A stretch of DNA of 64,000 nt, from contig JANYEQ010000102.1 in NCBI GenBank assembly GCA_025363015.1, positions 1 through 64,000 of the forward strand, in the 5' to 3' direction. Source of the stretch: Bacteroidota bacterium (GTDB lineage: Bacteria; Bacteroidota; Bacteroidia; B-17B0; Aurantibacillaceae). The notes beneath the pieces were generated by a model, which saw nothing but the letters and a program-made list of their open reading frames with translations, was not told where the DNA came from and ran no database searches. Of this stretch, positions 25,935-34,882 are shown in pieces. The first letter of the stretch is position 1, and each line of letters opens with the position of its first letter. A program made the translations under genes and the position numbers.

Positions 25935-26936
25935 TTACATAAACACCGGACAAATTCTTTTTTTAGAAACATAACTTGGTTTCTTTTTAAAAATATAATT
26001 AATAAAAATTTCAAAAGCACCCCGATGATTGGTAGCTGCAATAAATTTACTAGTATTAATATCATAAGCAATACCTGTTTGCATAGTTTTGTAATGGTAG
26101 CCCATTCTAAAAATTACCGCATCACGGGTACGCCAACACAAGCCGCCTAAAATGGCTTGATTTAAATCTTTATTTAAATAATATTTTAGCGATGCATGTG
26201 GAATTAACTCATAATACTTGCCTTGCTTATTAATTTGAGCTTCGGCAACAATATCCATATTAATATTTATGGGCGTTGTGTAGCTTAAATAGTTAGCCAA
26301 TTTAAAATCTAATCTACTTAAATTATTACTTTGATAACTAATAACGGGATTGGTAATGTGGTGTAAACCCAGGCCATAAGTAAATTTATGTTTTTGATTT
26401 AAAATATATTGTATAGATGTACCCAAATTTAAATCTGCATAATTGTATTTTGTGTAATCAAATCGTTCGTTTGGCGAAGTACTTTTATTGTATTGCAAGC
26501 CATCAAATTGATTATCAAACGTTGCTCTATTATAATCAAACCCAACTTGGCACCAACCAATATTCATCCCAGCACTTACTAATAAAGAGCTATCGGCTTT
26601 GCCTAAAAAAATATAATTACCACTTGCGTATAATTGTGTAGTGCCATAGCGCAAATCGCCAGCCCTATCGCTATTAAATGTTAAACCTACACCCAACATA
26701 TCTTTTACAAAACTTTTTGGTTTTAAGCGCGCTTCGCCCGCCATACTAAAGGTAGAATAAGGTACGGGTACACTTTGCCACTGACTGCGGTAAATAGCGC
26801 TTGCTCTAAAATCACCATTAAAAAAGCCAGTAAATGCAGGAGAAATATTTAATAAACTACCATCAAACTGAGAGAAATGAATATCCTGAGCACTTAAAAA
26901 GCAAGATGTAAGTACTAAAAAAAATAAATATTTAAT
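25935..26936 (-). CDS. PorP/SprF-family T9SS membrane protein, apparent ATT start
   Basis: An outer-membrane beta-barrel protein of the PorP/SprF family, about 333 residues. Family signatures lie in the N-terminus: AQDIHFSQFDGSLLNISPAF, then FRASAIYRSQWQSVPVPYST. The first ATG in frame (26744, MAGEARLKPK) lies after these conserved residues and after the signal peptide. Upstream, the frame is open to a TAA at about 26950 with no ATG, GTG or TTG. ATT at 26936 gives KYLFFLVLTSCFLSAQ right behind it, a perfect signal peptide, so I extend the gene to that codon. Alternatives are a mutated start (ATG to ATT) or the second ATT at 26945. PorP/SprF proteins are T9SS components that accompany PorE-like and SprB proteins. 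Confidence 0.82.
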   Translation of the reverse strand: MKYLFFLVLTSCFLSAQDIHFSQFDGSLLNISPAFTGFFNGDFRASAIYRSQWQSVPVPYSTFSMAGEARLKPKSFVKDMLGVGLTFNSDRAGDLRYGTTQLYASGNYIFLGKADSSLLVSAGMNIGWCQVGFDYNRATFDNQFDGLQYNKSTSPNERFDYTKYNYADLNLGTSIQYILNQKHKFTYGLGLHHITNPVISYQSNNLSRLDFKLANYLSYTTPININMDIVAEAQINKQGKYYELIPHASLKYYLNKDLNQAILGGLCWRTRDAVIFRMGYHYKTMQTGIAYDINTSKFIAATNHRGAFEIFINYIFKKKPSYVSKKRICPVFM

Positions 26937-27102
26937 TTTTGAAACGATAATTTTTTAAACCAACTATAAATATTAAAGTTACTAAAAATTTATTATAAAA
27001 ACAAAAAAACAACTCGTTATTTTAAAATGATATTGTTTTTTAAACTAAAAAAAACACTCTAAAACCTTTGCTAATTAAGGATTTTAAAATTATTTTTAAA
27101 AA

Positions 27103-27119
27103 TGCTACAATATGTAGCA
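27103..27119. promoter_or_regulatory. 17-bp palindrome upstream of recA
   Basis: TGCTACA-ATA-TGTAGCA: perfect 7-bp arms with a 3-base spacer. It ends 22 bases before the recA -7 box, where an operator would overlap the -33 region. It could be a binding site for an SOS-type repressor. It resembles neither the E. coli nor the Gram-positive LexA box, and no lexA is in the window, so the binding protein is unknown. Confidence 0.5.
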
Positions 27120-27141
27120 ATACTTTGCTATTTTATTGCTT

Positions 27142-27149
27142 TACCTTTG
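27142..27149 (+). promoter_or_regulatory. -7 promoter element of recA
   Basis: TACCTTTG fits TAnnTTTG and lies 62 bases before the recA ATG. At the usual -33 distance there is no TTG. Instead the 17-bp palindrome ends at 27119, suggesting activator or repressor control rather than a strong constitutive promoter. Confidence 0.6.
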
Positions 27150-27211
27150 TAGAGTGAATGAGTTAAATAATTAACTTTTATAAAAACGTAATCATATAAA
27201 CTATATATAAA

Positions 27212-28285
27212 ATGGCAAAAAAAAATGCAGAAGATGTAATGGAGTTAGAAACATCTACAGGCTCAGCCTCAAAAAAAACAATTAATTCTGAAAAACTAAA
27301 AGCCTTACAATTAACTTTAGATAAGTTAGAAAAAACCTATGGCAAAGGTACTGTAATGAAATTAGGCGATAGTAAAATTGAACCCATTGAAGTAATTAGT
27401 ACAGGCTCATTAGGTTTAGATATTGCCTTAGGTATAGGCGGTTTACCTAAAGGGCGTGTGGTTGAAATTTATGGGCCTGAAAGTTCGGGTAAAACAACAT
27501 TAGCAATACACGCCATAGCCAGTGTACAAAAAACGGGTGGTATTGCTGCATTTATTGATGCAGAACATGCTTTTGATAGTACCTACGCAGCAAAATTAGG
27601 TGTTGATATAAAAAATTTATTAATATCGCAACCCGATAATGGCGAACAAGCTTTAGAAATTGCTGATAATTTAATACGCAGTGGTGCTGTTGATTTAGTA
27701 GTAATTGACTCAGTAGCTGCCTTAACCCCAAAAGCCGAAATTGAAGGTGAAATGGGAGACAGCCGCATGGGTTTACAAGCTCGTTTAATGAGCCAAGCAT
27801 TGCGTAAATTAACAGGTACTATTAATAAAACTGGCTGTTGCTGTATTTTTATCAATCAATTACGCGAAAAAATTGGTATTATGTTTGGTAACCCCGAAAC
27901 TACTACTGGTGGTAATGCTTTAAAGTTTTATGCCTCTGTACGTTTAGATATCAGACGAATTAGCCAGTTAAAAGATGGCGATAATGTAATGGGTAATAGA
28001 GCAAAGGTTAAAGTTGTAAAAAACAAAATGGCACCGCCTTTTAGAATAGCTGAGTTTGATATTATTTTTGGAGAGGGAATTAGTAAAGTAGGCGAAATTA
28101 TTGATATTGGTGTTGAAAAAGGCATTATTAAAAAAGCTGGCTCTTGGTTTAGTTACGACGAAACTAAATTAGGACAAGGCCGCGATGCAGTAAAATCTCT
28201 ATTTTTAGAAAACCCCGATTTAGCCGAAGAAATTGAATTTAAAATAAAAGAAATTTTAAGTGCAGAAGCTGCGCCAGCAGAATAG
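27212..28285 (+). CDS. recA: RecA recombinase
   Basis: A 357-residue RecA, the ATP-dependent strand-exchange protein that also acts as co-protease in the SOS response. Walker A is GPESSGKTT (88-96), followed by the DAEHAFD block, Walker [11 protein letters not shown], and the DNA-binding loops around [18 protein letters not shown] and [10 protein letters not shown] with the GNPETTTGG motif. All catalytic features are present and the length is normal. The first 25 residues are a lysine/glutamate-rich extension usual in this phylum. It is flanked by its own promoter and a strong terminator and is convergent with aroE. Confidence 0.98.
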   Translation: MAKKNAEDVMELETSTGSASKKTINSEKLKALQLTLDKLEKTYGKGTVMKLGDSKIEPIEVISTGSLGLDIALGIGGLPKGRVVEIYGPESSGKTTLAIHAIASVQKTGGIAAFIDAEHAFDSTYAAKLGVDIKNLLISQPDNGEQALEIADNLIRSGAVDLVVIDSVAALTPKAEIEGEMGDSRMGLQARLMSQALRKLTGTINKTGCCCIFINQLREKIGIMFGNPETTTGGNALKFYASVRLDIRRISQLKDGDNVMGNRAKVKVVKNKMAPPFRIAEFDIIFGEGISKVGEIIDIGVEKGIIKKAGSWFSYDETKLGQGRDAVKSLFLENPDLAEEIEFKIKEILSAEAAPAE

Positions 28286-28311
28286 GTAAAACGTTTAATG
28301 AGATTTGTTAC

Positions 28312-28344
28312 AAAAAACTACTTTTAAATAAAAAGTAGTTTTTT
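28312..28344 (+). terminator. Rho-independent terminator of recA
   Basis: A 14-bp perfect stem (AAAAAACTACTTTT / AAAAGTAGTTTTTT) with a 5-base loop, followed by a T run, 26 bases after the recA stop. The A-rich 5' arm means it could also end leftward transcripts. Confidence 0.9.
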
Positions 28345-28424
28345 TGTTTTGTGGTTTTTTAAATTTTAATGTTCAATTTTTTATAGTTTAACAAAAAACA
28401 TAAACACTTGGCATTGTGCGTTTT

Positions 28425-29159
28425 TTAACTATTCCAAATTTCCCAACTTTTTTCGGCTTGTAATTGTAACATACTGTATCCATTAACCACTAAAGCACCT
28501 TGTTGCTTGGCTTGTTTTAAAAACAACGTTTGTGTGGGATTATAAATTAAATCATAACATAAATGATTTTGAGTAATCCATTCATAAGGAATAGTTGGCT
28601 GTTCATTTATATTTGGGTACAAGCCCAAAGGCGTGGTATTTACAATTAACTTAAACGCATTAAAGATGTAGTTATTTAATTCAGAATAAAAAAAAGTGTT
28701 TGTTTGTTTTTTAATATTTGAAGAGGTTACAAAATAAACCTCTACCCCAATATTTTTTAAAGCGTAGGCCACCGCCTTTGCTGCACCGCCAGTGCCTAAT
28801 AGTAAGGCTTTGTTATGTTGCGGTTCTAAAAAAGGTTTTATACTTTGTGCAAAACCATAAAAATCGGTATTGTAACCAATAATTTTTCCATCACTAATTT
28901 TTATACAGTTTACGGCGCCTATTTGTTTGGCATCTAATGTTAATTCATCTAAAAAAGGTATTATTTCTTCTTTGTAAGGGTTAGTAACGTTTAAGCCTTT
29001 TATATTTGATATTTTAAAAACATTTTCAATTTGGCTAATGATATTTAATTCAAAATTTTGATAGGTATGGTTTATTAAATTTAAATCATTAAATTTTTTT
29101 TCGAAATATGTTTTACTAAATGAGTGTGTAAGCGATTTTCCTATTAATCCAAAATTCAT
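28425..29159 (-). CDS. aroE: Shikimate dehydrogenase
   Basis: A 244-residue NADP-dependent enzyme reducing 3-dehydroshikimate in the shikimate pathway to aromatic amino acids. The substrate site is visible in GLIGKSLTHSFSKTYF and NVTNPYK63EE (catalytic lysine), with the partner Asp99 in GYNTDFYGF. The glycine-rich nucleotide loop is LLGTGGAAKAVAYAL, and NTTPLGLYPN is also typical. It is somewhat shorter than the E. coli enzyme (272), as usual in this phylum. It begins 2 bases after the tex stop, so the two are co-transcribed. Confidence 0.95.
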   Translation of the reverse strand: MNFGLIGKSLTHSFSKTYFEKKFNDLNLINHTYQNFELNIISQIENVFKISNIKGLNVTNPYKEEIIPFLDELTLDAKQIGAVNCIKISDGKIIGYNTDFYGFAQSIKPFLEPQHNKALLLGTGGAAKAVAYALKNIGVEVYFVTSSNIKKQTNTFFYSELNNYIFNAFKLIVNTTPLGLYPNINEQPTIPYEWITQNHLCYDLIYNPTQTLFLKQAKQQGALVVNGYSMLQLQAEKSWEIWNS

Positions 29160-29161
29160 AT

Positions 29162-31426
29162 TTACTTCTTAAATTTATTTTTTAAAGCCGCTAAAGCACT
29201 ATTTATATCGTTAGGATTATATTCTGCTTCCTTACTAACGGTTTGCTGCTTTGCACTTTTTGTTTCTAATTGTTTATTACCTTCTGTTTCGCCTTTCATA
29301 CTCAAAGCAATGCGTTTGCGTTTAGCATCCACTTCGGTTACATTTACCCAAACATGCTGCCCCACTTTTACAACTTTATTTGGGTCGTCAATAAACGTAT
29401 CGCTTAGTTGCGAAATATGGACTAATCCATCTTGATGAACGCCCACATCAACAAAAGCGCCAAAATTAGTAACATTGGTAACAATGCCTGGTAAGCGCAT
29501 CCCTTCATATAAATCAGATATTTTATGTACTTTTTCATCAAAACTAAATATCTCAAAACTTTTACGCGGGTCGCGCCCAGGTTTCTCTAATTCGCTAACA
29601 ATATCTTTTAAAGTTGGCAAACCAATGCTTTCGGTAATATAATTTTGTAAATTAATTTTTTTGCGTACTTCTTTTTGTTCCATTAAATCGTTAATGCTGC
29701 AATTTAAATCCGTTGCCATTTTTTCTACAATATAATAGCTTTCGGGGTGCACCGCACTTTTATCTAAAGGGTGATTTCCATTTAATAATCGTAAAAATCC
29801 AGCGCACTGCTCAAATACTTTTTCGCCCATGCGTGGCACATTCATTAATTGTTTACGCGATTTAAATTCGCCATGTTCATTTCTATACAACACAATATTT
29901 TGTGCTAAGGTGGGCCCTATTCCCGAAACGTAAGACAATAGCTCTTTTGATGCCGTGTTCAATTCTACACCTACAGCATTTACGCATAAACTTACTACCT
30001 CATCTAATTTATTTTTTAAATGTGTTTGATCTACGTCGTGTTGGTATTGCCCTACACCAATTGATTTCGGATCTATTTTTACTAACTCGGCTAAAGGGTC
30101 AGCAAGCCTTCGCCCAATACTAACTGCTCCTCTCACTGTAACATCTTTATCTGGAAATTCTTCACGGGCTACATCACTAGCACTATAAACGGATGCTCCT
30201 GCTTCGCTTACTACAATTACAGGAATTGATTTTGGCAACACATCAATGTTTCTTACAAACGCTTCTGTTTCTCTACTGGCTGTTCCATTACCAATAGCAA
30301 TGGCTTCTAAATTATATTTTTGGCAAAAGGCTAATACAACCATTTCTGCCTCTACTAATCTACGTTGGGGCTCATGTGGATAAATAACGGTGTCTTCTAA
30401 TAATTTTCCTTCTTTGTTTAAAGCCGCAACTTTACATCCACTTTTAAAGCCTGGGTCTAATGCTAAAATAGATTTTTGCCCCAAGGGCGATGCCAACAAT
30501 AATTCTCTAAAATTATCAGCAAAAACAACAATTGCTTTTTCGTCGGCTACTTGTTTTGTAAAGAGGCGCATTTCGGCTTCAATACTGGGTTGTAATAAGC
30601 GTTTGTAACCATCTTCAACGGCTTCTTTAATTTGAGTGGCACATTCGCCATTACGATTGGTAATAATTTTTCGTTCAATTAAATTAAGTGCTTCGTCGTT
30701 ATCAATTACTATATCTAAAATTAATATGTCTTCTTTTTCGCCTCGGCGCATGGCTAACATACGGTGACTTGGGCACGTAGCTAATTTTTCTTCCCACTCA
30801 AAATAGTCAGTAAATTTTTCCCCAACTTCTTCTTTACCTTTTATTAATTTACTTTTTATAATAGCCGTTTTTTTAAATTGTTCTCTAATTGTTTCGCGTA
30901 CTATAGCATCTTCGCTAATTATTTCGGCAATAATATCGCGTGCACCTTGTAAGGCTTCTAAAACAGACTTTACCTCTTTTTCTACTGATAAAAACTTTTC
31001 CGCCTCTTCAAACACTAAATTACTTTTTTGCTGTAGTATAAATTGTGCCAATGGTTCTAAATTTTTTTCGCGAGCAATAGTGGCTTTTGTTCTGCGACGA
31101 GGTTTAAACGGCAAGTATAAATCTTCTAATTTAGAAAGCGTTTCGGCATCATAAATACTATTTGCTAATTCGGGGGTTAATTTTCCCTGACTTTCAATCG
31201 ATTTTAAAATAGATTCGCGGCGTTGTTCTAATTGGCGTTGGCGGTCAATTTCATTTTTAATATTAATGATTTGAACCTCGTCTAAATTACCCGTAACTTC
31301 TTTTCGGTAACGCGAAATAAATGGAACAGTCCCTCCTTCGTCTAATAATCGAATGGTTGCAGTCACATCTTGCGCATTTAAATTTAATATAGTGGCAACT
31401 TTTAAAAATAATTTAGCTTCGCTCAT
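29162..31426 (-). CDS. tex: Tex, S1 RNA-binding transcription accessory protein
   Basis: 754 residues with the full Tex layout: an N-terminal helical domain (EVTGNLDEVQII, LEDLYLPFKPRRRTKA), a YqgF/RNase H-like domain (LALDPGFKSGCKVA), helix-hairpin-helix motifs (LLSYVSGIGPTLAQNIV, MNVPRMGEKVFEQCAGF) and a C-terminal S1 domain near 640-715 (GIVTNVTNFGAFVDVGVHQD). Tex binds nucleic acid and influences transcription and translation. The protein ends with a short basic tail (AALKNKFKK). aroE follows 2 bases later. Confidence 0.95.
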   Translation of the reverse strand: MSEAKLFLKVATILNLNAQDVTATIRLLDEGGTVPFISRYRKEVTGNLDEVQIINIKNEIDRQRQLEQRRESILKSIESQGKLTPELANSIYDAETLSKLEDLYLPFKPRRRTKATIAREKNLEPLAQFILQQKSNLVFEEAEKFLSVEKEVKSVLEALQGARDIIAEIISEDAIVRETIREQFKKTAIIKSKLIKGKEEVGEKFTDYFEWEEKLATCPSHRMLAMRRGEKEDILILDIVIDNDEALNLIERKIITNRNGECATQIKEAVEDGYKRLLQPSIEAEMRLFTKQVADEKAIVVFADNFRELLLASPLGQKSILALDPGFKSGCKVAALNKEGKLLEDTVIYPHEPQRRLVEAEMVVLAFCQKYNLEAIAIGNGTASRETEAFVRNIDVLPKSIPVIVVSEAGASVYSASDVAREEFPDKDVTVRGAVSIGRRLADPLAELVKIDPKSIGVGQYQHDVDQTHLKNKLDEVVSLCVNAVGVELNTASKELLSYVSGIGPTLAQNIVLYRNEHGEFKSRKQLMNVPRMGEKVFEQCAGFLRLLNGNHPLDKSAVHPESYYIVEKMATDLNCSINDLMEQKEVRKKINLQNYITESIGLPTLKDIVSELEKPGRDPRKSFEIFSFDEKVHKISDLYEGMRLPGIVTNVTNFGAFVDVGVHQDGLVHISQLSDTFIDDPNKVVKVGQHVWVNVTEVDAKRKRIALSMKGETEGNKQLETKSAKQQTVSKEAEYNPNDINSALAALKNKFKK

Positions 31427-31538
31427 AAATAATTTATTTTTTATAAATGTAGTTGTATTGAGCAGTTTATGAAATTTATTTTTTAAACAAAAGCAATTGT
31501 TTTTTTTAGTAACTTAGCAATAATAAAAACCAATTTAT

Positions 31539-32393
31539 ATGAAAAAACTTATACTAAGCTTATCCATTTTTAGCTGTTTAAATAGCACGGCACAAATTTT
31601 AAATCCAAGTTTTGAAAGCGTTACGGCTGGCAAACCAAATAATTGGAATACAACCTTGTATAACTACAGTTCATATCAAATTAGGGATACAAATATTGCA
31701 CACACTGGGGCACACGCAGCATATATTAGAGGTTTAAGTTCGCAATCGTATTCTATACAAGGTGCGGTATTAGGTGTTTTTTCGGCTACGGGTACACCCG
31801 CGGCATTACAAGGTTGGTATAAGTGTAATATTATGCCAGGCGATTCGTTAGTATTTAACCCTTATGTTTATCAAACTACTACTGCTGGTCCTTTTGCATC
31901 AGCTTATTCTTATACTACTGGTTCAACAGCTGTTTATAAACAATTTACCGCAAACTTTAATTATACTTTATTTTCAGTAACGAGTATTGATACCGTTTAT
32001 ACTGGCATTTATTTATCAGGTACTAATGTTGATGCACAAGGTGTAGTTATACCTCAAACTGGTACATGGGCAATAATTGACGATATAGCCCTTGCTACAC
32101 CAACAATAACAGGTATAAAAGAAAATGGAGAACAACAACTTATTGAACAAGTATATCCACAACCCGCCACCAATATGGCTTTTATGATATACAACTTAAC
32201 GCAGAATGTTACAAGTACTTTAAAGTTATTAGATATTACGGGTAAAGAATTAAAAATAATTTTTGAAAACGAAAAACAAACACAAGGTAAATACAAAGCC
32301 GAAATACCTGTTTATGATTTAGCACCAGGCATTTATTTTGCTGAGTTAAATATAAATGGACAAATAACCGTTGCCAAAATTATTAAACAATAA
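31539..32393 (+). CDS. T9SS-exported protein with jellyroll domain
   Basis: 284 residues. A signal peptide (MKKLILSLSIFSCLNSTAQ) is followed by a carbohydrate-binding-like beta-sandwich that starts LNPSFESVTAGKPNNWNT, typical of CBM-like PEP-CTERM and T9SS cargo proteins. The C-terminal 80 residues are a type A sorting domain (EQVYPQPATNMAFMIYNLTQ to LAPGIYFAELN). No enzyme motif is seen; binding of glycans or surfaces is inferred. A strong hairpin follows the stop, so it is monocistronic. Confidence 0.82.
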   Translation: MKKLILSLSIFSCLNSTAQILNPSFESVTAGKPNNWNTTLYNYSSYQIRDTNIAHTGAHAAYIRGLSSQSYSIQGAVLGVFSATGTPAALQGWYKCNIMPGDSLVFNPYVYQTTTAGPFASAYSYTTGSTAVYKQFTANFNYTLFSVTSIDTVYTGIYLSGTNVDAQGVVIPQTGTWAIIDDIALATPTITGIKENGEQQLIEQVYPQPATNMAFMIYNLTQNVTSTLKLLDITGKELKIIFENEKQTQGKYKAEIPVYDLAPGIYFAELNINGQITVAKIIKQ

Positions 32394-32409
32394 AACAATA
32401 CTCTTTATA

Positions 32410-32472
32410 GTCACAAATTATACAGATTCGTAAGTTAATTGATTACGTAATTTGTAAAATTTGTGACTTTTT
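32410..32472 (+). terminator. Long hairpin terminator
   Basis: A near-palindrome of 58 bases: GTCACAAATTATACA at 32410 pairs with TGTAAAATTTGTGAC ending at 32467 (one mismatch), and an inner CGTAA/TTACG pair continues the stem. TTTTT follows directly, 16 bases after the preceding stop. It is far longer than other terminators in the window. Confidence 0.75.
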
Positions 32473-32500
32473 CTATTACTAATAAACTACTATTTTATAA

Positions 32501-33922
32501 ATGCCAAAATTGTTTTATTTATTTTTAGTGCTTCCGTTTTTTTTAAAGGCGCAACTAAGCAGCATAGCTAAAAATTGGGAAGTGGATAAAGATTTAAAAA
32601 GTGCAGCCATTGGTTATTGTGTGGTAGATGTAAACACCACATCGGTAATTGCCGAATATAATTCACACAATTATTTAATACCAGCAAGTACACAAAAAGT
32701 AATTACCACAGGTGCCGCTTTAGGTCTACTAAATGCTAATTACCGCTTTGAAACACGCTTATGTTATACTGGTATGTTTGATAAAAACACAGGCATATTG
32801 AACGGCGACTTAATTATTTATGGGCATGGCGACCCCACTTTACAATCAGAAAATTTTACAAAAGATAGTACACAAGTTACTGATAAATGGGCCAGTATTT
32901 TAAAAGAAAAAGGCTTAAAAGAAATTAAAGGTAAAATAATTGGCGATGCTACTTATTTTGATAGAAACATACCCGCCAATTGGATTTGGGCTGATATTAA
33001 TAATTACTTTGGCGTTGCTCCTTGTGCCTTATCATTTTACGATAATAAATTTAAAATAATTTATACTAGTAAAGAAGTAAACAGTAAAGCTATTGTTGAA
33101 AAAACGTACCCCAGTTATTTAAGTAATACCATTACCATAAATTCAAATGTTATTTGTAAAGGCACAGAGGATGATGCCTTTGTTACTGGTGACCCTTTCT
33201 CATACACAAAAGATGTAAACGGAAAAATACCACCTAATAAAACTAATTTTGAAGTAGAAGCTGCCCTACCCGACCCTGCCTTACTTTGTGCCGAAAAATT
33301 ATTTTTATCCTTAACAAAAAACGGCATTAAGTGTAATCAAAAATTAATTCAAAGCAATTATAAAAAAACCGATAGTACTATTACAAAAACTACATTTTAT
33401 TCGCACTACTCGCCTTCATTAGAAAAAATTATTTTTTATACCAACTTAAAAAGTAATAACCATTATTGCGAAACTATACTACGTGCCATTGGCAAAGGCA
33501 GCATGTATTTAGGTATAGATGCCGTAAAAAATTATTGGCAAAAACAGGGTTTAGATGTAAGCGAATTATTTATGGTTGATGGCAGTGGCTTATCACGAGC
33601 AAATACAGTAAGTACAAATTTTCAAGCAGCATTGCTATGTAAAATTTATAGAGATAGTAGTTTTTATAAATCATTTAACGCATCGCTACCTGTAGCGGGT
33701 AAAAGCGGCAGCATGAGTAATATTGGCAAAGGCACTTTTTTAGAAAACAATATGCGCGCCAAAACAGGCTATATAAACAGGGCGAGAGGCTATTGCGGTT
33801 ATGTAAAAACAAAATCAGGAAAAGACTTAAGTTTTTCAATACTATTTAATAATTACAATTGTAGCGCTAAAGAAGCAAAAACTAAAATTGAAAAATTTTT
33901 AATTGAGTTGGCAGAGTTGTAA
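32501..33922 (+). CDS. dacB: D-alanyl-D-alanine carboxypeptidase/endopeptidase (PBP4, S13)
   Basis: A 473-residue penicillin-binding protein of peptidase family S13 that trims or cuts peptidoglycan cross-links in the periplasm. It has a signal peptide (MPKLFYLFLVLPFFLKAQ) and the three active-site motifs: S63-T-Q-K66 in IPASTQKVIT, SGLSRAN near 361-367 for the SxN element, and KSG near 401 in AGKSGSMS. The large insertion between the first two motifs is usual in this family. The gene begins just after the terminator of the preceding cargo gene. Confidence 0.92.
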   Translation: MPKLFYLFLVLPFFLKAQLSSIAKNWEVDKDLKSAAIGYCVVDVNTTSVIAEYNSHNYLIPASTQKVITTGAALGLLNANYRFETRLCYTGMFDKNTGILNGDLIIYGHGDPTLQSENFTKDSTQVTDKWASILKEKGLKEIKGKIIGDATYFDRNIPANWIWADINNYFGVAPCALSFYDNKFKIIYTSKEVNSKAIVEKTYPSYLSNTITINSNVICKGTEDDAFVTGDPFSYTKDVNGKIPPNKTNFEVEAALPDPALLCAEKLFLSLTKNGIKCNQKLIQSNYKKTDSTITKTTFYSHYSPSLEKIIFYTNLKSNNHYCETILRAIGKGSMYLGIDAVKNYWQKQGLDVSELFMVDGSGLSRANTVSTNFQAALLCKIYRDSSFYKSFNASLPVAGKSGSMSNIGKGTFLENNMRAKTGYINRARGYCGYVKTKSGKDLSFSILFNNYNCSAKEAKTKIEKFLIELAEL

Positions 33923-33954
33923 TTTTTTAAGTTTAAAATAGTAATTTTACGCCA

Positions 33955-34353
33955 ATGGATAATTTTTGGAAACGATTTAAGTTTTACGGTTTTGGGTTTG
34001 GAATGGGCATCATGATAATTTACGCCATGTTTGGTACACGCAGCTGTATTAGCCCCAACGAACATAAAATGCAAGAATTAGTATTTCAGCATTTTGAGTT
34101 AAGTAAAAAAGCAAAATGTAAATTAACCTGTTTAAAAATAAACGAGTATATTTTAAAAATACAATTACGCCATTTTGAGGTTAATTACGATTTAAGCTCC
34201 GTACATAAACAACCTTGTGGCGAATATTTTATTCAACCCAAAAAAGGATTTGAAACACAATATAATTTTAAATTAGTAGCTTTGGATTGCGATACCATTA
34301 CAAAAATTAACGATATAAACATTGTTACAACCAATACCTGCAATTGTAATTAA
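33955..34353 (+). CDS. Small membrane-anchored protein, DUF4258-like
   Basis: 132 residues with one N-terminal membrane helix (GFGFGMGIMIIYAMFG) followed by a cysteine in SCISPN, and a soluble domain with KAKCKLTCLKINEYIL and a C-terminal CNCN. The GFGFGMG helix followed by CxxxPN resembles small Bacteroidota proteins annotated with DUF4258, whose function is unknown. It lies 32 bases after dacB and 34 bases before tadA, all rightward, so an operon is likely. The family assignment is from pattern memory and should be treated as tentative. Confidence 0.6.
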   Translation: MDNFWKRFKFYGFGFGMGIMIIYAMFGTRSCISPNEHKMQELVFQHFELSKKAKCKLTCLKINEYILKIQLRHFEVNYDLSSVHKQPCGEYFIQPKKGFETQYNFKLVALDCDTITKINDINIVTTNTCNCN

Positions 34354-34387
34354 TACACTTAATATATAGTGCATTACAAAAGTTAAC

Positions 34388-34831
34388 ATGATTTTTTTTG
34401 ACGATACTTATTTTATGAACGAGGCTTTAAAAGAAGCCCAAAAAGCATTTGATGCCGACGAAATACCCGTTGGTGCTGTAATTGTAGCTAATAATAAAAT
34501 AATTGCCCGTGGGCATAATTTAACCCAACGCTTAAACGATGTAACTGCTCATGCCGAAATGCAAGCCATTACGGCAGCGGCCAATAGTTTGGGTGGTAAA
34601 TACTTAACCGATTGTACCCTTTATGTAACTTTAGAACCCTGTGTAATGTGTGGTGGTGCTTTAGGCTGGAGCCAAATAAGTAAAATAATTTATGGCGCTA
34701 GCGATTTAAAAAAGGGATTTGGTAATTTACCAACCACTATTTTACACCCCAAAACCGAAGTACTTGGTGGTATTTTAAAAGAAGAATGCCAACAATTATT
34801 AAATATTTTTTTTATCAATAAACGAAAATAG
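34388..34831 (+). CDS. tadA: tRNA adenosine(34) deaminase TadA
   Basis: A 147-residue zinc deaminase that converts A34 of tRNA-Arg(ACG) to inosine. The catalytic core is complete: H55-A-E57 and P84-C85-VM-C88, with PVGAVIV upstream and the substrate-contacting region LGWSQISKIIYGA behind. Start and length are normal. It follows the DUF4258-like gene with a short gap. Confidence 0.95.
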   Translation: MIFFDDTYFMNEALKEAQKAFDADEIPVGAVIVANNKIIARGHNLTQRLNDVTAHAEMQAITAAANSLGGKYLTDCTLYVTLEPCVMCGGALGWSQISKIIYGASDLKKGFGNLPTTILHPKTEVLGGILKEECQQLLNIFFINKRK

Positions 34832-34882
34832 ATAATTTTGGCACAATTTTTGACTATATTTGATATATAAATACTATCCATT

